The notes beneath the pieces are model-generated. The model made no database searches, was not told the DNA's origin, and saw only the letters and a list, made by a program, of their open reading frames with translations. Positions 49,299 to 57,731 of a stretch of 64,000 nt of DNA are shown here, one piece after another. Source of the DNA: Pelomonas sp965229315 (GTDB taxonomy: Bacteria > Pseudomonadota > Gammaproteobacteria > Burkholderiales > Burkholderiaceae_C). Made by a program: the position numbers and the translations under genes. The stretch is from the NCBI RefSeq assembly GCF_965229315.1, contig NZ_CBDDJA010000002.1, forward strand, positions 744,001 through 808,000, in the 5' to 3' direction. The stretch's first letter is position 1. The number at the start of each line of letters is the position of its first letter.

Positions 49299-50299
49299 CA
49301 ATGCCCCTGGATGACGACCACGGTGGCGTCGTCGGTGTTGCGTGCGAAATCGCGGTGCAGGACCGCGGCCACCAGCACCGGATGGCAGGCCAGCAAGCCC
49401 GGGTGCCGGGCCAGGTTCCAGCGCGAGCTCAGGCCATCGCTGTTCATGACCAGGGTCGAGCGGGGCGTCCAGGGCACCGAGGACTCGCGTGCCTTGCGCA
49501 CGCCGTAGCCGACCGTGCCATCGGTCGAGACCAGGCGCGTGGCCACCCCTTGGGAGTGAACCACCGCGTTGATGTTGCCCAGGCCGGCAAAGCGCAAGAT
49601 CTGCGCCTGGGTGTCGATGCAGGCCACCGCCATGACCGCGCCCCGCGTCGACAGCAGGGCCTGGTGGGCCAATTCGATCGCGCGTGCCGGCCCGGCTTCG
49701 CGCACGCTGCGATGGAAGGACTCGATGGCCGCATGCGCCGCCTCGGCCGCCTTGGGGCCGTGGCCCAGGCCGTCCACCACCGCGACGGCCAGCGAGCGGT
49801 CGAAACGCAGGCTGGCCCAGCCGTCGCCCGACACGGTCTCGCCGCGTATCGGCGTCATCCGGCTGGCCACGGCAAAACCGTCGTCCGCCGGCGCCGCGAC
49901 CCGCTTCTCGTGCAGCCGCACCATCACGGCCGTGCCCAGGCCGGGTGCGGTGTAGACGTCGAACAGCGCGGCAGCGCGGCGCATGGTGCCCAGGCCGATG
50001 CCCAGACTGCCGCCCGTCGAGAAGCCGTCCTTGGCCGCCGCGTCGAAATTGGCGATGCCCGGGCCGCGGTCCAGGGCGACGATGTCGAGCCCGTAAGCCA
50101 TGCCATGGGCCGTCAGTGGGCTCAACCAGAGTTCACCGCGATCCGCGTACTTGAGGATGTTGGTGCACAGCTCGGACGTGACCAGCGAGGCCTGGGCGAT
50201 CAACTCGGGGGTCAGCCCCACCGTTTGCCCGAGCAGCACCGCGGCGCGGCGTACCTCGGCAATCCGGCTGGGGTCGTCGATGGTTATCGTCGTTTCCAC
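49298..50299 (-). CDS. RsbX-like PP2C phosphatase with N-terminal GHKL domain
   Basis: This 333-residue protein has an RsbT-like ATPase domain (residues 1-130: SELCTNILKYA, DRGPGIANF, GGSLGIGLGTM) followed by a SpoIIE-type PP2C phosphatase. The metal-binding acids are in AVVDGLGHGPKA and NTDDATVVVI. By analogy with RsbX it would remove phosphate from RsbR and RsbS to reset the stressosome. The GTG start at 50299 overlaps the end of the RsbT-like gene by 16 bp. Confidence 0.85.
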   Translation of the reverse strand: METTITIDDPSRIAEVRRAAVLLGQTVGLTPELIAQASLVTSELCTNILKYADRGELWLSPLTAHGMAYGLDIVALDRGPGIANFDAAAKDGFSTGGSLGIGLGTMRRAAALFDVYTAPGLGTAVMVRLHEKRVAAPADDGFAVASRMTPIRGETVSGDGWASLRFDRSLAVAVVDGLGHGPKAAEAAHAAIESFHRSVREAGPARAIELAHQALLSTRGAVMAVACIDTQAQILRFAGLGNINAVVHSQGVATRLVSTDGTVGYGVRKARESSVPWTPRSTLVMNSDGLSSRWNLARHPGLLACHPVLVAAVLHRDFARNTDDATVVVIQGH

Positions 50300-50688
50300 T
50301 GCGCGATCCGCACATGCGTGCCCGCGCCGGAGCGCGGGATGATTTCGAAGTGCTGCACCAGGCGCTGCGCGCCGCCCAGGCCCAGGCCCAGGCTGTTCGC
50401 CGTGCTGAAACCATCACGTAGCGCCTGCGGCACATCGGCGATGCCAGGCCCGCCGTCCTCGAAATCGAGCTGCAGGCCGGGCTTGCCGTCGCGTTCGACG
50501 TCGTGCATCGTCATCGTGCCGCCACCGCCATGCACCAGCACATTGCGCGCGAGTTCGCTGGCCGCGGTCACGAACTTCGTGATTTCCAGGGTGGACATGC
50601 CGATGGCCGTCGCGCGCGCCTGCACCGCCCGGCGCGCCGTGCTGACTTGTTCAGCCGAACGGATCTGGACCACGACGGCGCCGGTCAC
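50284..50688 (-). CDS. rsbT: RsbT-like serine kinase of the stressosome
   Basis: This 134-residue GHKL kinase has N-box SELARNVLVHGGG, DGGPGIAD and NSLGLGLGGAQRLV, as in RsbT. In Bacillus RsbT phosphorylates RsbS and RsbR when stress is sensed, leaves the complex and activates a downstream partner. Here no RsbU-sigma-B pathway is present, so another output is needed. The GTG start overlaps the RsbS stop (GTGA), so the pair is made in step. Confidence 0.9.
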   Translation of the reverse strand: MTGAVVVQIRSAEQVSTARRAVQARATAIGMSTLEITKFVTAASELARNVLVHGGGGTMTMHDVERDGKPGLQLDFEDGGPGIADVPQALRDGFSTANSLGLGLGGAQRLVQHFEIIPRSGAGTHVRIAQWKRR

Positions 50689-51068
50689 GGTGCGGCGCCA
50701 GTCCTTCCGCCTTCATCGAGCGAACGACGCAGCAGGGCCAGGCCCTTGTCGACATTGAGCGCCGTTCGCACACCGGCCATCGTCATGCCGAGTTCGACCA
50801 GGGTGATCGCCACCGCCGGCCGCATGCCGACCAGCACCATGGTGGCATCCATGATGCTCACGATGGACGAGATCTGCGACAGCATCCGGCCGATGTAGGA
50901 GTCGACGATCTCCAGCGCGGAGATGTCGATCAGCACGCCATGCGAGTTGGTCTTCAACAGCTTCTGGGTCAGGTCATCCTGCAGGCTCATGGCGAGGTCG
51001 TCATGCAGCTCCACCTGGATGGTGACCAGCAGGAAGCTGTCGACCTTGAGAATCGGGATGTGATCCAC
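50685..51068 (-). CDS. rsbS: RsbS-like STAS protein of the stressosome
   Basis: This 127-residue STAS protein closely follows Bacillus RsbS: IPILKVDSFLLVTIQVELHDD at the start, then IDISALEIVDSYIGRML, where Ser57 matches the RsbT target Ser59, then VGMRPAVAITLVELG. It forms the scaffold that holds RsbT in unstressed cells. The GTG start lies 12 bp after the RsbR stop. Confidence 0.92.
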   Translation of the reverse strand: MDHIPILKVDSFLLVTIQVELHDDLAMSLQDDLTQKLLKTNSHGVLIDISALEIVDSYIGRMLSQISSIVSIMDATMVLVGMRPAVAITLVELGMTMAGVRTALNVDKGLALLRRSLDEGGRTGAAP

Positions 51069-51080
51069 GGGGCGTTGCCT

Positions 51081-51953
51081 CTAGCTGCCGGCCTTGAGCG
51101 GCTCGGCGCGCTGCACGCTCTGCCCCGTCTTGCGCAGGGCCGTCTGCAGCGCACCAGCCAGCGTGGCCTTGGTGATGACGCCGTCGAGGTTCACGCCGAG
51201 GTGGACGATGGTCTGCGCGATCTGCGGGCGGATGCCGCTGATGATGCACTCCGCGCCCATCAGCCGGGCGGCCGCCACCGTTTTCATCAGGTGCTGCGCG
51301 ACCAGCGTGTCGACGGTGGGCACGCCGGTGATGTCCAGGATGGCCACGGTCGCTTCCTTGTCGACGATGGCCTCGAGCAGGCTCTCCATGACGATCTGCG
51401 TGCGTTCGCTGTCCAGCGTGCCGATCAGCGGCAGGGCCAGGATGCCTTGCCAGAGTTCGACCACGGGCGTGGACAGGTCCAGCAGCTCCTGGTGCTGCCG
51501 CTCGATCACCTCTTCCCGGCCCTTCTGGTAGGCCTCGATGCTGAACAGGCCGAGCTTGTCGAGGATGAGGGACACCGCCCAGAGTTCATCGCTGAGCCGC
51601 TTGGGGTCATCTGCGAGCGCTTCGCGCAGCGCCACGAACAGCGGCTGCTTCAGCGAGAACACGAAGGTGGCCGTTTCCGTGGGGCTGAATCCGGCCACGG
51701 CGCGGTCGCGGGACAGCTCGGTCAGCAGGGCGCGCACGTCGTCCCAGTCACTGCCGGTCAGGTCGGTGTCCGCGGAGCGACGTATCGCCGTGGCAAACGC
51801 GCCCAGAAAGCCGCGCGCCTGGGCGTGCGTGTCACGGTCGCCGCCGCCCGCCGCGCCGTGGCGCCGGACTTCCTGCAACGCGCCGGTCCAGTCTTGCAGC
51901 ACCTTGCCCTCGTGCTGCCGCAAAACTGCGGCCAGCCCCTTGTCGTTTTGCAT
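51081..51953 (-). CDS. rsbR: RsbR-like stressosome sensor protein
   Basis: This 290-residue protein has an N-terminal RsbRD_N-like helical sensor domain (residues 1-150) and a C-terminal STAS domain. The two RsbT target threonines are conserved: Thr216 in TVDT and Thr248 in IAQT. It would form the outer turrets of the stressosome and sense an unknown signal. A GGAG site precedes the ATG at 51953. It is the first gene of the operon, and its leader carries a strong hairpin. Confidence 0.9.
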   Translation of the reverse strand: MQNDKGLAAVLRQHEGKVLQDWTGALQEVRRHGAAGGGDRDTHAQARGFLGAFATAIRRSADTDLTGSDWDDVRALLTELSRDRAVAGFSPTETATFVFSLKQPLFVALREALADDPKRLSDELWAVSLILDKLGLFSIEAYQKGREEVIERQHQELLDLSTPVVELWQGILALPLIGTLDSERTQIVMESLLEAIVDKEATVAILDITGVPTVDTLVAQHLMKTVAAARLMGAECIISGIRPQIAQTIVHLGVNLDGVITKATLAGALQTALRKTGQSVQRAEPLKAGS

Positions 51954-51975
51954 GGTCTGCTCCGTAAAGACAATG

Positions 51976-51993
51976 GGCCGCGATACCGCGGCC
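51976..51993. promoter_or_regulatory. Hairpin in the rsbR leader
   Basis: GGCCGCG and CGCGGCC are perfect 7-bp arms around ATAC, 23 bp upstream of the rsbR ATG. It is either an operator or a leader hairpin near the ribosome-binding site. Confidence 0.45.
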
Positions 51994-52161
51994 ACGTTTT
52001 GATTATGTACGGCGGGGCCATGCACGCGGTGCGGGAGGGTCGAACGGTGCCCCGGGTGCCCATGTCCGCAGATCGCCATGCCGCGTGAACAGGGGCTGAG
52101 CGCCCGGGTGACACGCCACTTCACTATGATCCGCGCCGGATTTTTCTTCCGGGAGCTGAGC

Positions 52162-52974
52162 ATGGCCATGGACGTGGTGGACTACGAGATCAAGGGTGCC
52201 GAGATGCAGTTCGTCGAGATCGAACTCGATCCCGGCGAGGCGGCCATCGGCGAGGCAGGCTCGATGTTCTTCATGGACCCGGCCATCAGCATGGAGGCCG
52301 TGTTCGGCGACGGCTCGGCCAGCCAGGGCGGCTTCCTGGGCAAGCTGATGGGTGCGGGCAAGCGGCTGCTGACGGGCGAGTCGCTGTTCACCACGATCTA
52401 CACCAACAACGCAGCGGACAAGCGGCGCGTGGCCTTCGCCGCGCCCTATCCGGGCAAGATCGTCGCGATGGATCTGCGCCAGCTCGGCGGCACGCTGATC
52501 TGCCAGAAGGACGCCTTCCTGTGCGCGGCGCGCGGCGTGTCGCTGGGCATCGCGTTCCAGCAGAAGCTGTCCACCGGCTTCTTCGGCGGCGAGGGCTTCA
52601 TCATGGAGAAGCTGGACGGCGACGGCATGGCCTTCGTGCACGCCGGCGGCACCATCGTGCGCCGCACGCTGCAGCCCGGCCAGACGCTGCTGGTGGACAC
52701 CGGCTGCGTGGTGGCCTACACGCCCAACGTGAACTTCGAGATCCAGTACGTCGGCAAGATCAAGACGGCGCTGTTCGGCGGCGAGGGCCTGTTCCTGGCC
52801 AAGCTGACCGGCCCGGGCGAACTGTGGCTGCAGAGCCTGCCGTTCTCGCGCCTGGCCTCGCGCATCTTTGCGGCGGCGCCGCAGCGCGGTGGCCACAAGG
52901 AGGAAGGGTCGCTTCTCGGTGGCTTTGCCGCGGGCGGACTGCTGGGCGGCGTCCTCGGCGGCGATGACGAGTAG
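52162..52974 (+). CDS. AIM24/TIGR00266-family protein
   Basis: This 270-residue protein has the AIM24 beta-sandwich pattern: EIELDPGEAAIGEAGSMFFM near the N-terminus, then FTTIYTNN, GGTLICQKDAFLCAA, FFGGEGFIMEKLDGDG and LFLAKLTGPGELWLQSLP. A Gly/Ala-rich tail (GGFAAGGLLGGVLGG) could touch a membrane. The family is widespread and without a firm function. A GGGAG site supports the ATG at 52162. It is divergent from the stressosome operon and followed by a terminator. Confidence 0.82.
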   Translation: MAMDVVDYEIKGAEMQFVEIELDPGEAAIGEAGSMFFMDPAISMEAVFGDGSASQGGFLGKLMGAGKRLLTGESLFTTIYTNNAADKRRVAFAAPYPGKIVAMDLRQLGGTLICQKDAFLCAARGVSLGIAFQQKLSTGFFGGEGFIMEKLDGDGMAFVHAGGTIVRRTLQPGQTLLVDTGCVVAYTPNVNFEIQYVGKIKTALFGGEGLFLAKLTGPGELWLQSLPFSRLASRIFAAAPQRGGHKEEGSLLGGFAAGGLLGGVLGGDDE

Positions 52975-53000
52975 GCCGCCCCGGTAAACTGGGCACCGTG

Positions 53001-53029
53001 AGGGCGGCAACTGCCGCCCTTGTTGTTTT
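53001..53029 (+). terminator. Intrinsic terminator after the AIM24-like gene
   Basis: AGGGCGGC and GCCGCCCT form a perfect 8-bp stem around AACT, followed by TGTTGTTTT. It lies 26 bp after the stop. Confidence 0.75.
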
Positions 53030-53041
53030 GAGGATTCCGGC

Positions 53042-54031
53042 ATGTTCCGTCGCAGCGCGCTCGCGCTCCTGATGCTGTTGACCGGCCTGGCGCACGCCCA
53101 GGCGCAGGCGCGGCCCCCCGTCTTCGTGCTGAATTCCCTGGACGCCGACATCTCGGTGGTCGACCCCGCCAGCTTCACGGTCGTCAAGCGCATCCCGACG
53201 GGCAAGGAGCCGCACCACCTCTACCTGTCGCCCGACGAGAAGTCCCTCATCGTCGCCAACGCGCTGGGCGATTCGCTGACCTTCGTCGATCCGCGCACGG
53301 CCGAAGTGCAGCGCGTGGTGCGCGGCATCTCCGACCCCTACCACCTGCGTTTCTCGCCGGACATGAAGTGGTTCGTCACGGCGTCCAACCGGTTGGACTA
53401 CGTCGTCCTTTACCGCTGGCAGGGCACGGTGGCGAGCGAACCGCTGCAACTCGTCAAGCGCATCCCGGCGCCCAAGACGCCCAGCCACCTGAGCATCGAC
53501 AGCAAGAGCACCACCGTCTACGCCAGCCTGCAGGACAGCGACGAGCTGCTGGCCATCGACCTGGCGACGCAGGCCGTCAGGTGGAAGCAGCCGGTGGGCA
53601 AGATGCCGGCCGACATCTTCCTGACGCCGGACGACAAGTTCCTGCTGGTGGCACTCACCGGCGACAAGTTCGTCGAGGTCTGGGACGTCAGCGGGGCGCG
53701 CCCGCAACTGGCCAAGCGCATCCCCACTGGCGCCGGCACGCACTCCTTCCGCGCCTGGGGCGACAAGCGCCACGTGCTGGTGTCCAACCGCGCGGCCAAC
53801 ACGATCAGCAAGATCGACTTCACGACGATGACGGTCGTCGACCAGTACCCGGCGCCCGCCGGCCCCGACGACATGGAGCTGCTGACCGACGGCCGCACGC
53901 TGCTCGTCACGTCGCGCTGGGCCGGCAAGCTCACGCAGATCGACACGGTCACGCGCAAGGTCGTGCGCCAGGTCAAGGTGGGCAAGTCGCCGCACGGCAT
54001 CTGGACGCTCGACCACACCCCACGGCTCTAG
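53042..54031 (+). CDS. Secreted YncE-like beta-propeller protein
   Basis: This 329-residue protein has a signal peptide (LALLMLLTGLAHAQAQA). Repeats of about 40 residues follow in which VD/ID-P-T-x-V alternates with SPD (for example LSPDEKSLIVANALGDS and LTPDDKFLLVALTGDK), the seven-bladed YncE/surface-layer propeller. Such proteins bind or display ligands in the periplasm; no active site is evident. The start directly follows the terminator of the preceding gene, so it has its own promoter or reads through. Confidence 0.83.
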   Translation: MFRRSALALLMLLTGLAHAQAQARPPVFVLNSLDADISVVDPASFTVVKRIPTGKEPHHLYLSPDEKSLIVANALGDSLTFVDPRTAEVQRVVRGISDPYHLRFSPDMKWFVTASNRLDYVVLYRWQGTVASEPLQLVKRIPAPKTPSHLSIDSKSTTVYASLQDSDELLAIDLATQAVRWKQPVGKMPADIFLTPDDKFLLVALTGDKFVEVWDVSGARPQLAKRIPTGAGTHSFRAWGDKRHVLVSNRAANTISKIDFTTMTVVDQYPAPAGPDDMELLTDGRTLLVTSRWAGKLTQIDTVTRKVVRQVKVGKSPHGIWTLDHTPRL

Positions 54032-54167
54032 ACATGGCGCCCCTCGTCCAAGGCGTACCTTGGCCGGTCCCCCGAGGGGACGGCGATGCGTGCGGCATTG
54101 AGCCGCTCGCACATCGCCTGCGGGCCGGCTTGGGAGCGGCCCGGCGCTCGACCCACATTCCGAATAC

Positions 54168-54959
54168 ATGAAAGCCCTTCTCCTGGCGCTGGTGGCCACG
54201 GCGGCCACGGCACAGCCGCGCTGCGACAAGCCGGTCTACCTCACCTTCGACACCGGCCACATGGGCGTGGCGCCGCTGATCGCCGAGACGCTGAAGAAGC
54301 ACAACGCCAAGGCGACGTTCTTCCTGGCCAGCGAGCCCACGCTGACCGGCGGCACCACGCTGGATGCGACCTGGGCGCCGTGGTGGCGCGAGCTGGCGGC
54401 CGAGGGCCATGACTTCGGCTCGCACACCTGGGACCACGACATCTTCATGGAAGACGTGCTGGACGCCGACGGCAAGGTGGTGCGCTTCAAGGTGCGCACG
54501 CAGGCCGGTGTCAATCCGCCGGTGGTGCGCGAGCTGACGCCCGAGCAGTACTGCGAGAGCCTGAAGAAGGTCGGCGAACGCTTCACGGCGATGACCGGCA
54601 AGCCGCTCGACCCCCTCTTCCGGGCGCCGGCCGGGCGGTCGTCGGCCGCGCTGCTGAACGCGGCCAAGGCCTGCGGCTTCACGCACGTCGGCTGGAGCCG
54701 CGCCGGGTTCCTGGGCGATGAGTTGCCCAGCCAGAGCGCACCCAACGCGCAGCTGCTGGAGAAGGCGCTGCGCGACATCAAGCCCGGCGACATCCTCATC
54801 GCGCACCTGGGCATCTGGCAGCGCCAAGACCCCTGGGCGCCTGCGGTGCTGGAGCCGCTGATGACGGGGCTGGAGCAGCGCGGTCTATGCTTTGCCCCGC
54901 TGCGCGAGCATCCGCGCTACGCGCACCTGTTCAAGACACCCGAACCCAAGAAGCCGTGA
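54168..54959 (+). CDS. Secreted polysaccharide deacetylase
   Basis: This 263-residue protein has a signal peptide (LLLALVATAATA) and a NodB deacetylase domain: YLTFDTGHMG, ATFFLAS, HDFGSHTWDHD (metal His pair) and FRAPAGRSS, with a late LIAHLGIWQRQ. The first motif reads TFDTGH where TFDDG is usual, so the second Asp is replaced; metal binding may differ. Its stop overlaps the GTG of the sterol-desaturase-like gene. Confidence 0.84.
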   Translation: MKALLLALVATAATAQPRCDKPVYLTFDTGHMGVAPLIAETLKKHNAKATFFLASEPTLTGGTTLDATWAPWWRELAAEGHDFGSHTWDHDIFMEDVLDADGKVVRFKVRTQAGVNPPVVRELTPEQYCESLKKVGERFTAMTGKPLDPLFRAPAGRSSAALLNAAKACGFTHVGWSRAGFLGDELPSQSAPNAQLLEKALRDIKPGDILIAHLGIWQRQDPWAPAVLEPLMTGLEQRGLCFAPLREHPRYAHLFKTPEPKKP

Positions 54960-55933
54960 TCGACTGGATTGCCAACGCCTTCGATGCCGCGCAACTGTGG
55001 CTGTACGAGAGCTTCGTGCAGCCGCTGGTGTTCGGCCTGGGCTTCGGCAACCTGCTGGAAGACGCGTTCGACGCCACCCGCTGGCTGCTGCTGGGCGTGG
55101 TGCAGATCGCCGTCATCGTTTTGGGCATCCGGCTGCTGGAGCGGCGCTGGCCGGTGGAGCCGGTGAGCGACCACGCGGCGGTGCGCACCGACGTGTTCTA
55201 TACGTTGATCCACCGCCTCGGTCTCGTGCGGCTGGCGCTGTTCTTCAGCGTCGAGCCGCTGTGGGACACCATCGCGGGCCAGCTGCGCCTGGCCGGCATG
55301 CCCACCTGGCAGCTCGACGGCCTGTGGCCCGGCGTGACCGACATCGCCTGGGTCAGCCTGCTGCTGTATCTCGTCGTGTTCGACTTCGTCGGCTACTGGC
55401 TGCACCGCTGGCAGCACCAGTGGCACTGGTGGTGGGCGCTGCACAGCCTGCATCACAGCCAGCGCCAGATGACGATGTGGAGCGACAACCGCAACCACCT
55501 GCTGGACGACGTCCTCATGGGCACAGCCTTCGCGCTGCTGGCCCGCTTCATCGGCGTGGAGCCGGGCCAGTTCGTCGCCATCACCGTCATCACGCAACTG
55601 CACGAGAGCCTGCAGCACGCCAACGTGCGCCTGAGCTTCGGCCGTGTCGGCGACCGGCTGTTGGTGAGCCCGCTGTTCCACCGCCGCCACCACAGCATCG
55701 GCATCGGCCACGAGAGCGAAGGCCGGGGCACGCTGGGCGGGCACAACTTCGGCGTGCTGCTGCCGCTGTGGGACCAGCTGTTCCGCACGGCCGACTTCGA
55801 GCGCCGCTTCGACGCCACCGGCGTGCGCGACCAGCTCCCCGAAGAAGGCGGGCGCGACTACGGCGAGGGCTTCTGGCACCAGCAGTGGCTGGGGCTGAAG
55901 CGCCTGGCCACGTCCTACCGAAAGGTCACTTGA
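54956..55933 (+). CDS. Sterol desaturase-family membrane hydroxylase
   Basis: This 325-residue membrane protein has several hydrophobic spans and the di-iron histidine clusters HRWQHQWHW, HSLHHSQRQ, LHESLQHANVR and HRRHHSIG. Relatives hydroxylate or desaturate lipids. The GTG start overlaps the deacetylase stop (GTGA), and its stop overlaps the ATG of the EI24 gene (TGATG), so the three are made together. Confidence 0.85.
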   Translation: MIDWIANAFDAAQLWLYESFVQPLVFGLGFGNLLEDAFDATRWLLLGVVQIAVIVLGIRLLERRWPVEPVSDHAAVRTDVFYTLIHRLGLVRLALFFSVEPLWDTIAGQLRLAGMPTWQLDGLWPGVTDIAWVSLLLYLVVFDFVGYWLHRWQHQWHWWWALHSLHHSQRQMTMWSDNRNHLLDDVLMGTAFALLARFIGVEPGQFVAITVITQLHESLQHANVRLSFGRVGDRLLVSPLFHRRHHSIGIGHESEGRGTLGGHNFGVLLPLWDQLFRTADFERRFDATGVRDQLPEEGGRDYGEGFWHQQWLGLKRLATSYRKVT

Positions 55934-56763
55934 TGCAGGGTCTCGTCGACTCGTTCTGGCGCGCGGCCGCCTACTGCCTGCACCCGCGCGTCATCGCGCT
56001 GTCGCTGCTGCCGCTGGCCATCGGCGGGGTGCTGGTGTTCGGCCTCATGTTCTTCTTCTGGGAAGGCGCCATCGCCAGCGTGCGCGCGACGCTGGAAAGC
56101 TGGCGCCTCATCGAGAGCCTGCTGCAGTGGCTGGACACCTTCGGCCTGCAATCCTTCCGCAGCGCGCTGGCCGCTATCGTCGTGCTGGCCGGGGTGCTGC
56201 CCGTGGTCATCCTGCTGAGCCTGCTGCTGGTGGCGCTGTGCATGACGCCCGCCATCGTGCAACTCGTCGCGCAACGGCGCTTCCCGCTGCTGGAGAAGAA
56301 GCGCGGCGGCACGCTGCTGCAGAGTGTCGGCGCATCGCTGGGCGCCACGCTGGTCGCGCTGGTGCTGCTGCTGCTGTCCATGCCGCTGTGGCTGATCCCG
56401 CCGCTGGTGATGGTGTTGCCGCCGCTGATCTGGGGCTGGCTGGCCTACCGCGTGTTCGGCTTCGACGTGCTGGCCGAGCATGCGTCGGCCGACGAGCGGC
56501 GGGCGATCCTGAAGGAGCAGCGCCTGCCGCTGCTCATCATCGGCGTCATCTGCGGCTACCTGGGTGCCGCGCCGTCGCTGATCTGGGCCTTCAGCGCGAT
56601 GGCCATCGTCTTCGCGCCCTTCCTGGTGCTGGTCGCCATCTGGCTGTACACGCTGGTGTTCGCCTTCTCCACGGCCTGGTTCGCGCACTATGCGCTGGCC
56701 GCGCTGCAGGCCCGGCGGGCCGCGGAGCCGGTGGCCGAGTCGGCCGTGCTGATTGAAAGCTGA
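55933..56763 (+). CDS. EI24/CysZ-like membrane protein
   Basis: This 276-residue protein has about six membrane helices in the EI24 (PF07264) pattern, beginning SFWRAAAYCLHPRVIALSLLPLAIG. CysZ of this family imports sulfate, but no cysteine genes are near, so that role is not implied here. The ATG overlaps the preceding stop. Confidence 0.78.
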   Translation: MQGLVDSFWRAAAYCLHPRVIALSLLPLAIGGVLVFGLMFFFWEGAIASVRATLESWRLIESLLQWLDTFGLQSFRSALAAIVVLAGVLPVVILLSLLLVALCMTPAIVQLVAQRRFPLLEKKRGGTLLQSVGASLGATLVALVLLLLSMPLWLIPPLVMVLPPLIWGWLAYRVFGFDVLAEHASADERRAILKEQRLPLLIIGVICGYLGAAPSLIWAFSAMAIVFAPFLVLVAIWLYTLVFAFSTAWFAHYALAALQARRAAEPVAESAVLIES

Positions 56764-56772
56764 GCGACGAAG

Positions 56773-57564
56773 ATGCAAGTCGGACTGATCATCATTGGCG
56801 ACGAGATCCTGTCCGGCAAGCGCCAGGACTCGCACCTCGCCAAGTTCATCGCGCTGCTGTCGGAGCGCGGCATGCAGCTGGCCTGGGCGCAGTACCTGGG
56901 CGACGACCGCGCGCTGCTGGCAGCGCGGCTGCGCGAGGCCTTCGCCAGCGGCGACCTGGTCGTGAGCTGCGGCGGCATCGGCGCCACGCCGGACGACCAC
57001 ACCCGCCAGGCCGCCGCCGAGGCGCTGGGCCGGCCGCTGGCGCTGCATGCCGAAGCGCGTGAGCTCATCTGGCAGCGCATCCTGAAGATGGCCGAGGAGC
57101 AGGGCACCACGGCCGACCCCGAGCACGCGGACAGCCGTCGCCGCTTCGAGATGGGCGTGTTCCCGCAGGGTGCGGGCATCGTCCCCAATCCGTACAACAA
57201 GATTCCCGGCTTCTTCGTGGGCGACGTGCATTTCGTGCCCGGCTTCCCGGTGATGGCCCATCCGATGATGGCCTGGGTGCTGGACCGCTACCCGCAACTG
57301 CACCGCCAGGTGGGCGTGCTGGAGCGCTCGCTCATCGTGCAGGGCGCGATGGAGGCCAGCCTGACACCGCTGATGGAGGCCGTCGAGGCCGAGTTCGGCG
57401 GCATCAAGGTGTTCAGCCTGCCCAGCGTCGACCACCCGCAGTGGGGTCGCTGCATCGAGCTGGGCGTCAAGGGTGATGCCGCGCAGCTTTCGCTGGCCTA
57501 CGATGCACTGAAGCGAGGCGTGACCGCGTTTGGTGCATCAATCGGCACAGAAATGGTGCGATGA
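56773..57564 (+). CDS. Molybdopterin-binding (MoCF/CinA-N) protein
   Basis: This 263-residue protein has the MoCF fold of the CinA N-terminus: IIIGDEILSGKRQDSHLAKFI, CGGIGATPDDHTRQAAAEALG and VPGFPVMAHPMMAW. It lacks the nicotinamide-deamidase domain of full CinA. Such stand-alone proteins are annotated as competence/damage-inducible, with a role not settled. An NtrC-like site for glnA lies within its last codons. Confidence 0.82.
   Translation: MQVGLIIIGDEILSGKRQDSHLAKFIALLSERGMQLAWAQYLGDDRALLAARLREAFASGDLVVSCGGIGATPDDHTRQAAAEALGRPLALHAEARELIWQRILKMAEEQGTTADPEHADSRRRFEMGVFPQGAGIVPNPYNKIPGFFVGDVHFVPGFPVMAHPMMAWVLDRYPQLHRQVGVLERSLIVQGAMEASLTPLMEAVEAEFGGIKVFSLPSVDHPQWGRCIELGVKGDAAQLSLAYDALKRGVTAFGASIGTEMVR
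57545..57559. promoter_or_regulatory. Candidate NtrC enhancer site upstream of glnA
   Basis: GCACAGAAATGGTGC fits the NtrC dyad GCACC-N4-TGGTGC with one change in the left arm. Its centre lies about 119 bp upstream of the transcription start implied by the sigma-54 promoter, a typical enhancer distance. It lies inside the coding end of the MoCF gene. Confidence 0.6.
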
Positions 57565-57643
57565 CGCGCCGTCAGCCGGACGTGTCAACCCTGCCACCTC
57601 ATAATGCCCGCACCCTGCCGGCGACAACCCATGTCGGTGCATG

Positions 57644-57660
57644 TTGGCATGCAAACTGCT
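57644..57660 (+). promoter_or_regulatory. Candidate sigma-54 promoter of glnA
   Basis: TTGGCATGCAAACTGCT has the -24 GG and -12 GC dinucleotides exactly 12 bp apart. It matches the consensus TGGCAC-N5-TTGC closely. It lies 72 bp upstream of the glnA start. Confidence 0.7.
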
Positions 57661-57731
57661 TTGAATCCCTCGTGGCCGCAGGCACGCGCTCGCGGCAGCA
57701 ACCACCCACTCGATCCCGCTAGGAGCTATTG

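Noticed and set aside
49299..49301. TTG start for the hybrid kinase
   Set aside because: The next codon is an ATG that overlaps the preceding stop in the TGATG manner seen throughout the window.
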